Shown piece by piece: positions 39,940 to 48,917 of a stretch of 64,000 nucleotides of DNA (position 1 is its first letter; each line of letters begins with the position of its first letter). Position numbers and translations under genes: made by a program. The DNA is from Nitzschia sp. DOCU1 (lineage: Eukaryota > Bacillariophyta > Bacillariophyceae > Bacillariales > Bacillariaceae). The notes beneath the pieces are model-generated. The model was given only the letters and a program-made list of their open reading frames with translations. It searched no databases and was not told the DNA's origin. The stretch is from NCBI GenBank assembly GCA_951394045.1, contig CATOAN010000012.1, positions 1-64,000 on the forward strand, written 5' to 3'.

Positions 39940-41794
39940 TTGCTGGACGAAGAAGTCTTTTCTGATCTAGACAATCTCATAGTTGATCCCCTGAAGTGCT
40001 GGGAGCCTTATGAGGCTGACTCATGCCCACACAGTCAGGGTGACTTTCAGGATGGCGCATGTTTCCAGACTCTCAAGCAGCATGTGTTTGCTAATGAACA
40101 TGAAGAAAACAACAATGATGAAGACACCCCCATTCCCTTTCTCATTGGCATCATACTTTATGTAGACAAGACAGGAGCAAAATCAGATGCCATACAAAGA
40201 ACAGGCATCGAACCCTTAATTTTCACTCTCAGTCTATTAACAAACCGCTGCTGTCCTTGCATTGCTTCCAAACTACAAGCAAAAAGCAAAGAGGAAACTA
40301 TTGAAAGGGGGTTCCTGCCAAGACTACCACTGCTATCTTACTCCTATCTTCCAGGAAATAAATCACCTACAGGAAAACCCTCCCATACTAAGGGTAAGGC
40401 TGGGAAATGAATTCCGCTGGGTAAAAGCTAAGATATTCATAATTGGCCAAATTGCAGATGGATTGGCAAATGAAAACCTTGTTGGCCGTGTACAAAACAG
40501 ACAGTCATCCTCCTTGAGGATTTGCCGAGCCTGTCATACTCCAGCAACTTCCTGCTCTCACCCTTTGTATGACTGCAAGTTTTTGCGTCAGGACGCAATT
40601 GAAGCTCTCACAGTTGCAGCTTTGGGGCCAAACGAGAATGAGAATCAAAATGACTGGGAAGCATACTTACAAGAGAACTTTACAACAGAGACAATGAGGA
40701 ACCACCAGCAGAAGTTAATGTGTAGAAGGAAGAAGATTGCAACTGAGGTATTGAATAAAGTTTTGGGCCAAAACGTTGTTGATCTTGCATGGTTTCATGT
40801 TGACCTAGGGCCAAATCCAAGAGGATGCTTTGGTTTGACGCCAACTGACTGCATGCATATGTACGAGGAAGGAGTCATACCTTATGTTCTGGAGGTTGTA
40901 ATCCAGCCATTGTCAGATGGTGTCAAAGAGCGTCTTGACTACCTTGCTTCAGAGCTTGTCAAAGTAAATAAGAATCACCCTTCCTATCCAAGATGGGAGT
41001 TCACAAATGGTTTCTCATCGCTGACACTGCTAGCTGCTGATGAGAAAGTTGGAAAACTTTTTCTACTGTGGCTTATCTCTTTGACTCCAGAAGGATCCAA
41101 GATTCTTGACCTTCGATGCTCAGCAGCATTTGATGGCAACCGCGAGAGTGTTGCAGCACAGTTTGTTCAATGTTATTCAAATGGAGACGAAGAAAATAGT
41201 GCCGAAGATGATGTCAGTGAAGAATATGAGAGTGATGATGAGAGCAGTGAGGGGGATGGGAATGGCGGGCAGAGAGTAAATCAGCCATTACCTCCTCCTG
41301 TAGACCCTGCAAGGATCAACGAATGGTTACTCCAGCATGACCTAGAATTTCTTGGCGTATGGATAAATGAAGAAATGTCAAGCAAGCACAAACAAAAGGC
41401 TCTGAAGATCATCCACAAGCATTGCTACAAGCTAAGACAACCCAGTCATGCTACTTCTTACATTATGCCCAATGGTAACCAACAAGAATTTCCATTCCAA
41501 ATCTCTGGGTTTTTATTGGAAACTAACAGCGCAAACAGCAACAAGACAATACGTGCAGTGGGGAAGTTTGGGAAAACACCTAAAGATGTTAGTCTCCTAG
41601 GTCAACAGTGGGCCTTTGAGAAATCATTTGAAATAATTGAGGATGCATCCATAATAAACAAGAAAATATTTGTGTTGAACATTCCAAGAAGCTGCTGCGA
41701 GGAAAGGGGTGACAAAAGGCTGTCCCATTTCATTTGGTTGTGGGATCGTGTGGAAGATTGGCCTTCAATTTTCAACAATAGCAAGTTCTTTTAA
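39940..41794 (+). pseudogene. Transposase-like protein (CACTA/Tnp2-like), frameshifted
   Basis: 39940-40240 gives TPIPFLIGIILYVDKTGAK...IEPLIFTLSLLTN, with the Asp of a DDE-type core. The frame slips near 40240-40265, and 40268-41794 continues PNYKQKAKRK, ENPPILRVRLGNEFRWVKA, IFIIGQIADGLANENLVGR, RICRACHTPATSCSH, then GLTPTDCMHMYEEGVIPYVLE. This order resembles Tnp2/Plavaka-type transposases, whose MH(x)E/GV motif follows the second Asp region. The C-terminal third has an acidic region (EENSAEDDVSEEYESDDESSEGDG). It ends TAA. The 5' end is uncertain because the frame is open upstream into the array edge. The family call is moderate. Confidence 0.6.
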
Positions 41795-41814
41795 GTTAAA
41801 TGAGGATAGGTATG

Positions 41815-42560
41815 CAATACAATTGTTTTGGTCCATGTCCTATGCAAAACTGACCTCCTGTTGTTGAGTAGTCCCCAAACAAGTGTTGAAGCATTCGCTG
41901 GAGCTCGTGAAAGCTAGAAAAACGCAGTCTTTTTGCGTCTCCTTGATGGCCAAAGGAGTTAGACTTTCAAACTTTTTCATCTTCTCTAGCGCCACAATAC
42001 AATTGTTTTGGTCCATGTCCTATGCAAAACTGACCTCTAGTTGTTGAGTAGTCCCCAAACAAGTGTTGGAGCATAGTCTTTTTGCGTCTCCTTGATGGCC
42101 AAAGGAGTTAGACTTTCAAACTTTTTCATCTTCTCTAGCGCCACAATACAATTGTTTTGGTCCATGTCCTATGCAAAACTGACCTCTAGTTGTTGAGTAG
42201 TCCCCAAACAAGTGTTGGAGCATTCGCTGGAGCTCGTGAAAGCTAGAAAAACGCAGTCTTTTTGCGTCTCCTTGATGGCCAAAGGAGTTAGACTTTTCAA
42301 ACTTTTTTCATCTTCTCTAGCGCCACAATACAATTGTTTTGGTCCATGTCCTATGCAAAACTGACCTCTAGTAGTTGTTGAGTAGTCCCCAAACAAGTGT
42401 TGGAGCATTCGCTGGAGCTCTTGAAAGCTAGAAAAACGCAGTCTTTTTGCATCTCCTTGATGGCCAAAGGAGTTAGACTTTTCAAACTTTTTTCATCTTC
42501 TCTAGCGCCACAATACAATTGTTTTGGTCCATGTCCTATGCAAAACTGACCTTGGGTTGT
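41815..42560. repeat. Array 2: five copies of a ~182-bp unit
   Basis: CAATACAATTGTTTTGGTCC starts units at 41815, 41995, 42144, 42326 and 42511. The second unit lacks about 33 bp. It lies directly 3' of the transposase frame. Confidence 0.93.
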
Positions 42561-42633
42561 TGAGCAGTCGCCATTATGTGGCAGCATTAACAGAATGTAG
42601 TAGTTGTCGTCAACGAGCATGTCTGCCGCGGAG

Positions 42634-43090
42634 CGTGCGATCCTCCGCATGCGGCAGAAACAGGATGCACTTGTTGTCAAGGAGCATGGTACAGGCTACA
42701 TGTGTCACCTAGCACATGCAAGGCACGTGCGATCCTCCGCATGCGGCAGAAACAGGATGCACTAGTTGTCAAGGAGCATGGTACAGGCAACACGTGTCAC
42801 CTAGCACATGCAAGGCGCGTGCGATCGTCCGCATGCGGCAGAAACAGGATGCACTAGTTGTCAAGGAGCATGGTACAGGCTACACGTGTCACCTAGCACA
42901 TGCAAGGCGCGTGCGATCGTCCGCATGCGGCAGAAACAGGATGCACTAGTTGTCAAGGAGCATGGTACAGGCTACACGTGTCACCTAGCACATGCAAGGC
43001 GCGTGCGATCGTCCCCGAGCGGCAAAAACAGGTTGCACTATAGTTGTCAACACATGCTACGGGCTACACGTGTCACTTAGCAACTGCAAG
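42634..43090. repeat. Array 3: five copies of a 92-bp unit, inverted relative to array 1
   Basis: Units start at 42634, 42726, 42818, 42910 and 43002 (exact 92-bp period). The core GGCTACACGTGTCACCTAGC is the reverse complement of the core of array 1. Arrays 1 and 3 thus form long inverted repeats around the transposase. Confidence 0.93.
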
Positions 43091-43102
43091 GTGGCGTGGG
43101 CA

Positions 43103-43196
43103 CCCGGATTTGACAATTTTACGCCATATTGACCGTAGTGTCCCGTTTGCAATCGGGACACCACGGACAACATCGCGTAAATTTGTCACATCCGGG
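43103..43196. repeat. Small hairpin element (MITE-like)
   Basis: 94 bp with outer arms CCCGGATTTGACAATTTTAC and the complement (20 of 22 match) and a perfect inner stem GTGTCCCG/CGGGACAC. Confidence 0.75.
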
Positions 43197-43254
43197 CTTT
43201 ACCTTGTATGGCACTTAGCACCTGCAAGGTGGCGTGAGCACCCGGTCGTGTGCT

Positions 43255-43330
43255 AGTCGGTCTCGAACCCTCGACCTTCCTTAGAAGGTGGTTGAAGACA
43301 ACCCACTGGGCTACTCAAGCTCTCATGTGT
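43255..43330 (-). other. tRNA-like sequence (SINE head)
   Basis: The minus strand has TAGCCCAGTGGG (A box) and, 31 bases on, GGGTTCGAGACC (B box), the spacing of a tRNA gene. The arms do not fold cleanly, so a tRNA-derived repeat is more likely than a working tRNA. Confidence 0.4.
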
Positions 43331-44558
43331 GAGAGTGCGGGTAATTACATATTTGTACTGTCTCAACGGACATTACCCTCTGTATTTTGTACTGAGGCAC
43401 TGTGCCAATATTTAACATTGATGTCTGCGGGCACAGTGTTGATAAGTAATTTGAGAACCGGTTGAAGGAAGAATTGGAGGACTTATTAAATACTGATAAA
43501 TATTGAATTAGGGACTGAAAATGTTGAATTAAGGATGGCTTGTCGTGGTTATAGAGCAGATTTTCAGCCCATTAATACCATAATTTGGAATTTGAATTGC
43601 ACGTGTCCTATTGATAAATAGAACAGCTCCAAACCATATTGAAGTCAGGCATTAATAGTTCACATTTATTGTACAAGTGGCGCCAACGGTATTCGTAGGC
43701 CTGGGCGGGGCGGGTCGGGCGCGCGGAGCCAGGCGTGAGGGGTAATACAGGACGGTATGGTGTGCCTCCGGCATCTGAGTTACCCCTCACGCCGCAGTGG
43801 GGAAGGGAATGAATTTGCATTTGGTGTGGCTCTGGCAATGTAGGCGTAGTCGAGGTAGGACGGACCATGGTGCGTCCAGAATTTTATGTCCGGTGTGAAT
43901 CGTCGGTTTGTCGGTGTGACATGGTAGGCTTATATAGATACGCCGTTGTCTGGCATAAAAGGGGTTGTCGGTAGTAGAGGAAGAAGATTGCATTCTGTGT
44001 GGCTCTGCCAAATCTATTGATTACACGTCCATCAATAACCGGTATTGTCTGTGCGATATTGTTGGGACAGTTGAAGCCATGCAAGGGCATGTTGAACTTT
44101 CGTTAAAGTAACGAAAAGTGGGCCTCGAAAAGGAATCTTTGTGAGTTACAGTCGCAACGATGTCGCACAGACAGTACCGATTATTGATGGACGGAAAACT
44201 CATTACAAAATTAACATATTGTTTTACAGAGTGTTTTCCAGGACATTTCGAACAAAACTTTATCCTCGTGTATCGATAAAAAGTCCCGGTGAAAAAAGTG
44301 CTTGCGAACTCTCTACATAACGCGACTTTCATTTACAGATACTTTGGTATCCAAAAATTCCCTGAAAAATGGGTATCCCTCGCCTGCATCATATCACTAC
44401 CTCCGGGGATGAACCCACTGCGGCTCCATGAACACATTCATCCCAGTATCATGAGGAGCGTCAACGACTGCTCCTTCCTATCCGATGGGTGCGCGCATAT
44501 GGTTCGTTTGACTCGATCGGTCGTGTCAATTCTCCAGGCTGGAGTGCATCTCAAAACT
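43331..44558. other. Non-coding stretch with two inverted repeats
   Basis: Perfect 14-bp arms GGCGTGAGGGGTAA at 43732-43745 and 43780-43793. Longer arms of about 38 bp (34 matching) at 44026-44063 and 44156-44193, starting CGTCCATCAATAA. No gene recognised. Confidence 0.6.
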
Positions 44559-45038
44559 TTTGTGATTTTTCATGTCACGGATTTAAGGGTTTTTTGTCCG
44601 CGAAATCACGCGCTGTGATTGGTGTAGACGTGTCACAGCTTTAATTAAATTTAAATTTCAAGCGTATGTGTGATGATATGTAGACGTGTATGTTGAAGTG
44701 ATGTGTGTCCCCCTTTATCAGCCTTTTGATTGGATCATTTGCAAAGGTGACATGTCATGGTCAGAACACATGACATCCATTTTGGTCATTGTGATTGGAC
44801 CAAGCATGTTCTCGGATGGCCCGGTGCAGTGCGACGCCGGTGCGCGTTTGCCACACTCTGTCGGCAGCAATTTTCTAATTCTTCTTGGCATCAGATGGAG
44901 TTGGCATGGCCGGCGCCGGCCGAGGACATGATGGTTCCATGGCATGCACGAAACGAGAAATGTGCATGGAACGAGGTATCTTGTGCAAGAGTCTATCTCA
45001 TGGCATCTATGTTTAGCTATCTTTCATGATCTATCAAC
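44559..45038 (+). promoter_or_regulatory. Helitron 5' end and promoter region
   Basis: Homologous to 10198-10652 on the other strand across its length. Conserved parts include GGATTTAAGGGTTTTTTGTC, an AT-rich AAATTTAAATTT tract and the 14-bp palindrome GGCCGGCGCCGGCC (44908-44921; 10307-10320). Confidence 0.7.
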
Positions 45039-47429
45039 ATGCCTCGCCCTGCAACGTATGCCACGGCCGAAGAGAAGAAAAAGGTCAAAACAGAAGCTAG
45101 AAGGCTACGTCGAGAGCGCAAGAAACTCGCCGAGCACAAGAATGTTCATGACGAGCCGCCGCCGTCGCCGACCAAGAGCCGAAAGCGACAACGACAAGAA
45201 GTACCTAGCTTAGACAACAACGAACTCGCTAGCTTACCAAGAAAGAACGAATCCAATTCAGAAGCCGCAAGGCTACGTCTTGAGCGCCGCAAGCGAGATC
45301 TTGAGACTGCAAGTGCGCGTCGTGAGCATGTAACATCCTTGCACGGGTCGCCGCCACTATCACCACTGCCACAAGTACTCCAAATACAAAAAGACCAGCA
45401 AGCCTCCGTTCGTCTTCGCAAGAAGTATCATCGCGACCTTCAAGCTACTGTTGAAAAAAATCTTGCCAGCATAGTTGTGTGCCGCAAGCCAGTCGACGGT
45501 CGTGACGATGAACAAGCAGCAAGCGCACCAAGCGCAAGAGCGCCAACGCCCTCCAAGAAGCAAAAGCCAAAGCATATTGCTAGTCCACAAAAATTCTTCA
45601 AGAAACGAAAGGATGTGAAAAGGTACTTTCGCGATCACATCGAGAGAACACCGCAGTTTCACTTTGCTCTTGAAACTCTTGAAAGTTTCTCATCCGACCA
45701 CGAAGACAACGATGCCAAATGCTATGTAAGCGCAAGAGGTGGTGCGATCCCACGAAGCCATATTGTCACACCTGAGACTGATGTTCTTGAGGACGACGAC
45801 GAAAATGATGACGATGAATACGACATCGGCGATGATGACAGCGATCATGCCGATGACGAAGGTCTTGATGTTGATCCCGAGCAATTGTCGCCCAACAACA
45901 TCCTTGCATCGCTTGCAGAAGGTGCTATTTTAAATGATGATCTACTACCTTTCGAAGATCATGCTTGTATCTTGAAAGCATGCTTGAGCACGAAAGAACG
46001 ATTCGACCAACTGTCGGATTGGTTTCATTGTGGCATTTGCAAAGAGCGAGGGCCTTTTACTCAACCGGGCGAGGATTTCAAGAATGATCAAGGCGTCGTT
46101 GTGAAATGCTGCAAGTGCTGCAACGAAGATAAGAAAGCAAAAGGCGTCCATGTCATGGGCGCGGAGAACAAAATGGATCGATTTCCAAGCGGGTACAACG
46201 AAAGTCTTCCAAAGCTTTCTATGGAAGAGAAGATGATGGTTTGTCGTTTTCTTGGCATGATCCACCTGATCCATGTTGGTGGTGGCAAGTTTTCATCAAG
46301 AGGATACGCCATCAATATCGACAAGGAACACTTTGACGAGTGGGCTCAAACTCTTCCCCGCCGTCTTGAAGATGCACCCGTGTTCATCGTTGTGAGTCGC
46401 ACAGACAAGACTGGCAAAAACTATCAATGCACAGTAAGGAGAGCTGCTATTTTAGCTCATCTTCGCTATTGGATTGAAAAGGGACAGCCTTGGTATCGCG
46501 ACATCAAGCTTGAAGACCTTGACTACGCGTACATGGACGATCTAGACAATCCAAATACGGCATCGGCTGCAGAACGGATTCGCCATGTAATTGTTGGCAA
46601 TGAAGAAGATGATGCCAACGCCGATGCTGATTCCGAAGATGGTGCTATAGTCGAAGGCGAAGAAGTTCATGGCCCAGATCAAAGTGGCGCCACTGGTGAC
46701 AACGAAAGCCGGCAGACTTTCTACGTTTCACAGCCCATCAAGGATCCAAACACGGACGAAGTCTGCGAATCTTTTCTTGCTTTACTCGGGACCAAGAAGC
46801 GAGATCAAGAGGGTACATCCACGAATCCAATAGAAGTGCCCAGAACCGGTGCTCCCGTCAACGAGTGGGAGACGCCTGGTGTGCAAAGCGGATGCTTTCC
46901 AGATCTTTTCCCGGAAGGAACGGGCGACTGCACCTTCAAAGATCGACAAGTGGAAGTGTCTCGCAACGATGCCAACAAGCATCTTCTTTGGTATTGCGTT
47001 CCGCTTCGGGACGGGACCCTACGATACCCTTTCATGGAAGACGAGCGTTGGATTGCATACGCTCAATCTACACATGAGAAAGAGAGCTTCCGTGGCCAGA
47101 AGCGTGTCTGGATGAAACACAATCCCAGATATGCCAACATGCCGATGGAAGAGTTGACGGAACAAGCACATGACTACACTTTGATGAAAGACTTGCTTGG
47201 ATCTATGCTTAGCTACAATGCTAACATCTTGGGTAGTGATGCCTACTTTTCGAGGCGGCGCCAAGAGCTCATCAATCTGATGCGACAAGAAGGCCCGTCG
47301 ACTTGTTGGTTCACGCTGACCGCAGCGGACAACCACTGGGTCGACATCTTCAAGTGCTTTCCGAACCTCCAGTACGATCCGAATTGGAACGAGGAGAAAA
47401 AATCTCGAGTGCGGCGAGACTTGATTTGA
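45039..47429 (+). CDS. Helitron protein, N-terminal part (Helitron-like N domain)
   Basis: ATG 45039 to TGA 47427-47429, 796 residues. The first 130 residues are very basic with repeated EARRLRRERKK-type blocks. Then come acidic tracts, a Cys cluster near residue 328-360 (HCGICKERGPF ... KCCKCCNEDKK) and the N-terminal replication-protein region (PRTGAPVNEWETPGVQSGCFPDLFPEG; DAYFSRRRQELINLMRQEG; CWFTLTAADNHWVDIFKCF). The last segment is the standard start of the Rep domain, so the protein should continue. It does so in the same frame after the TGA. Confidence 0.9.
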   Translation: MPRPATYATAEEKKKVKTEARRLRRERKKLAEHKNVHDEPPPSPTKSRKRQRQEVPSLDNNELASLPRKNESNSEAARLRLERRKRDLETASARREHVTSLHGSPPLSPLPQVLQIQKDQQASVRLRKKYHRDLQATVEKNLASIVVCRKPVDGRDDEQAASAPSARAPTPSKKQKPKHIASPQKFFKKRKDVKRYFRDHIERTPQFHFALETLESFSSDHEDNDAKCYVSARGGAIPRSHIVTPETDVLEDDDENDDDEYDIGDDDSDHADDEGLDVDPEQLSPNNILASLAEGAILNDDLLPFEDHACILKACLSTKERFDQLSDWFHCGICKERGPFTQPGEDFKNDQGVVVKCCKCCNEDKKAKGVHVMGAENKMDRFPSGYNESLPKLSMEEKMMVCRFLGMIHLIHVGGGKFSSRGYAINIDKEHFDEWAQTLPRRLEDAPVFIVVSRTDKTGKNYQCTVRRAAILAHLRYWIEKGQPWYRDIKLEDLDYAYMDDLDNPNTASAAERIRHVIVGNEEDDANADADSEDGAIVEGEEVHGPDQSGATGDNESRQTFYVSQPIKDPNTDEVCESFLALLGTKKRDQEGTSTNPIEVPRTGAPVNEWETPGVQSGCFPDLFPEGTGDCTFKDRQVEVSRNDANKHLLWYCVPLRDGTLRYPFMEDERWIAYAQSTHEKESFRGQKRVWMKHNPRYANMPMEELTEQAHDYTLMKDLLGSMLSYNANILGSDAYFSRRRQELINLMRQEGPSTCWFTLTAADNHWVDIFKCFPNLQYDPNWNEEKKSRVRRDLI

Positions 47430-48917
47430 CGCCACCAGCCCATCGTCGACCAATACTTCTACGATCGCTCGCAGATTCTAGTCGACGAGTTTCTTCGGAA
47501 AGACACAGTGCTTGATGCCGAATGGGTTTGGTATCGCATCGAATACCAGAAACGAGGCACTGCTCACATCCATGGGTGCTTCCGTCTCAAGTCCGATCCA
47601 GGGCTTTGCGATCTCGGGGACGACGTCTACACCGGTCGTCTTGCCCAACTACAACTTGAACAAAGCTTCGGGGTGACGCCAAAAGATGCATTCACGGCTG
47701 ACGAGACTTCGCTAGACGTTTACAAGACTAGCTATCCCAAGCTCTCGGAGGATGCACGTCGCCAAGTACTAGAAAAGAATCCCAACCTCATCGAACAGCT
47801 TGAAACTCGAGTGACCAATGGCAAGGCAGCTCAGAATGCCATTACGGCATACAACGATCGGTTGATCACGACGATGCATCCCGATCCACCAAGCGATGCC
47901 GAGTCTGACGAACGAGACGACAAGACTCTCTTTAAGCCGGGGCCCGACAATCCTCATCCTTCGTCCGTCGATCCGAGACCGTTCCTTGATGGGACAAAGT
48001 TGAAAGAAGAGCGCAACGTGCAGTACTGCAGAACTATCAACGCCACTAATCGTCACAAGTGCTCCGACGGTTACTGCTGTCTTGGGGGCAAGCCTTGTCG
48101 CGGCAAGTATCCACGCCCTCTTCGTGACACCTCGATCATTTCTGTCACCGAGTCACAGCAGGCAAAAACAGGTGTAATCACTCGACGCCTTGACCTTCAT
48201 CCCAAGTGCAACGACCGCTGGCTCTATCCTCACATCCGTGCGTGGATGGAGGTCTGGCAAGCCAATATGGATGTTCGAATCACCTTCGATGCGAGTAAAA
48301 TCGTAGACTACATGTGCAAATACATGACGAAAGCAGAAGGCGCATCCAATCCAAGGACTAAGCGATTACTCCGTGCTACTATTTTAAAGTCGGCCAATGA
48401 AGACAAAAGCGTCGACGCCACTCTCAAGCGCGTGATGCAACAGACACTTGGATCTCGTGATCGATCCACAGGAGAGCATAGCCATTTAATCAATGGCACT
48501 CCAATGGTCTGGTGCACACATAGCTTCAAGACGGTCAATCTGAAGGACGATCTGACTGGCATTGATCTCGTCGAGAAGGTAGATGAAACAGGCAAAGTCA
48601 TACTCCATGCCGATAAGAAGCTGTCGCTTCTTCAAGCATACGGAAAGCGAATGGACCGACGACTCTGGTTGAACAAGCGGGACTTTGAGTATGCAAGTGA
48701 AAAGATGGGCCTTGCCAACATGTCGGTCAATGTATTCTGCCGCCACTTCGACGCCGGTGTAAGAAGTGGATTCCGGAACTTGATCAAAGTGTACAAGCCA
48801 ATCAAGAATCCTCGCGTCTTGGAATTCAAACCCGAGATTCGTTTCAATCCAACGGGCGACCGAAGCAAGTACGCCGCGTATTGCAAGTACAAGTGCGTCC
48901 AATATATCCCATGGTGA
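47430..48917 (+). CDS. Helitron Rep (HUH endonuclease) part
   Basis: Same frame, directly after the TGA, 495 residues to the next TGA at 48915-48917. RHQPIVDQYFYDR leads into WVWYRIEYQKRGTAHIHG, where HIH (about 47563) is the HUH metal site. The catalytic tyrosines are in IVDYMCKYMTK (about 48304). A Cys-rich stretch (KCSDGYCCLGGKPCRGKYP) lies between. By family, Rep nicks one strand and joins it during rolling-circle transposition. No start of its own is needed if the TGA is a recent mutation or is read through. Confidence 0.88.
   Translation, partial: RHQPIVDQYFYDRSQILVDEFLRKDTVLDAEWVWYRIEYQKRGTAHIHGCFRLKSDPGLCDLGDDVYTGRLAQLQLEQSFGVTPKDAFTADETSLDVYKTSYPKLSEDARRQVLEKNPNLIEQLETRVTNGKAAQNAITAYNDRLITTMHPDPPSDAESDERDDKTLFKPGPDNPHPSSVDPRPFLDGTKLKEERNVQYCRTINATNRHKCSDGYCCLGGKPCRGKYPRPLRDTSIISVTESQQAKTGVITRRLDLHPKCNDRWLYPHIRAWMEVWQANMDVRITFDASKIVDYMCKYMTKAEGASNPRTKRLLRATILKSANEDKSVDATLKRVMQQTLGSRDRSTGEHSHLINGTPMVWCTHSFKTVNLKDDLTGIDLVEKVDETGKVILHADKKLSLLQAYGKRMDRRLWLNKRDFEYASEKMGLANMSVNVFCRHFDAGVRSGFRNLIKVYKPIKNPRVLEFKPEIRFNPTGDRSKYAAYCKYKCVQYIPW

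Noticed and set aside
38640..43090. CRISPR array
   Set aside because: Units of 92-182 bp repeat completely without unique spacers, in a eukaryotic transposon setting.
43255..43330. Functional tRNA gene
   Set aside because: The A and B boxes are right, but the T arm and acceptor stem do not pair properly.
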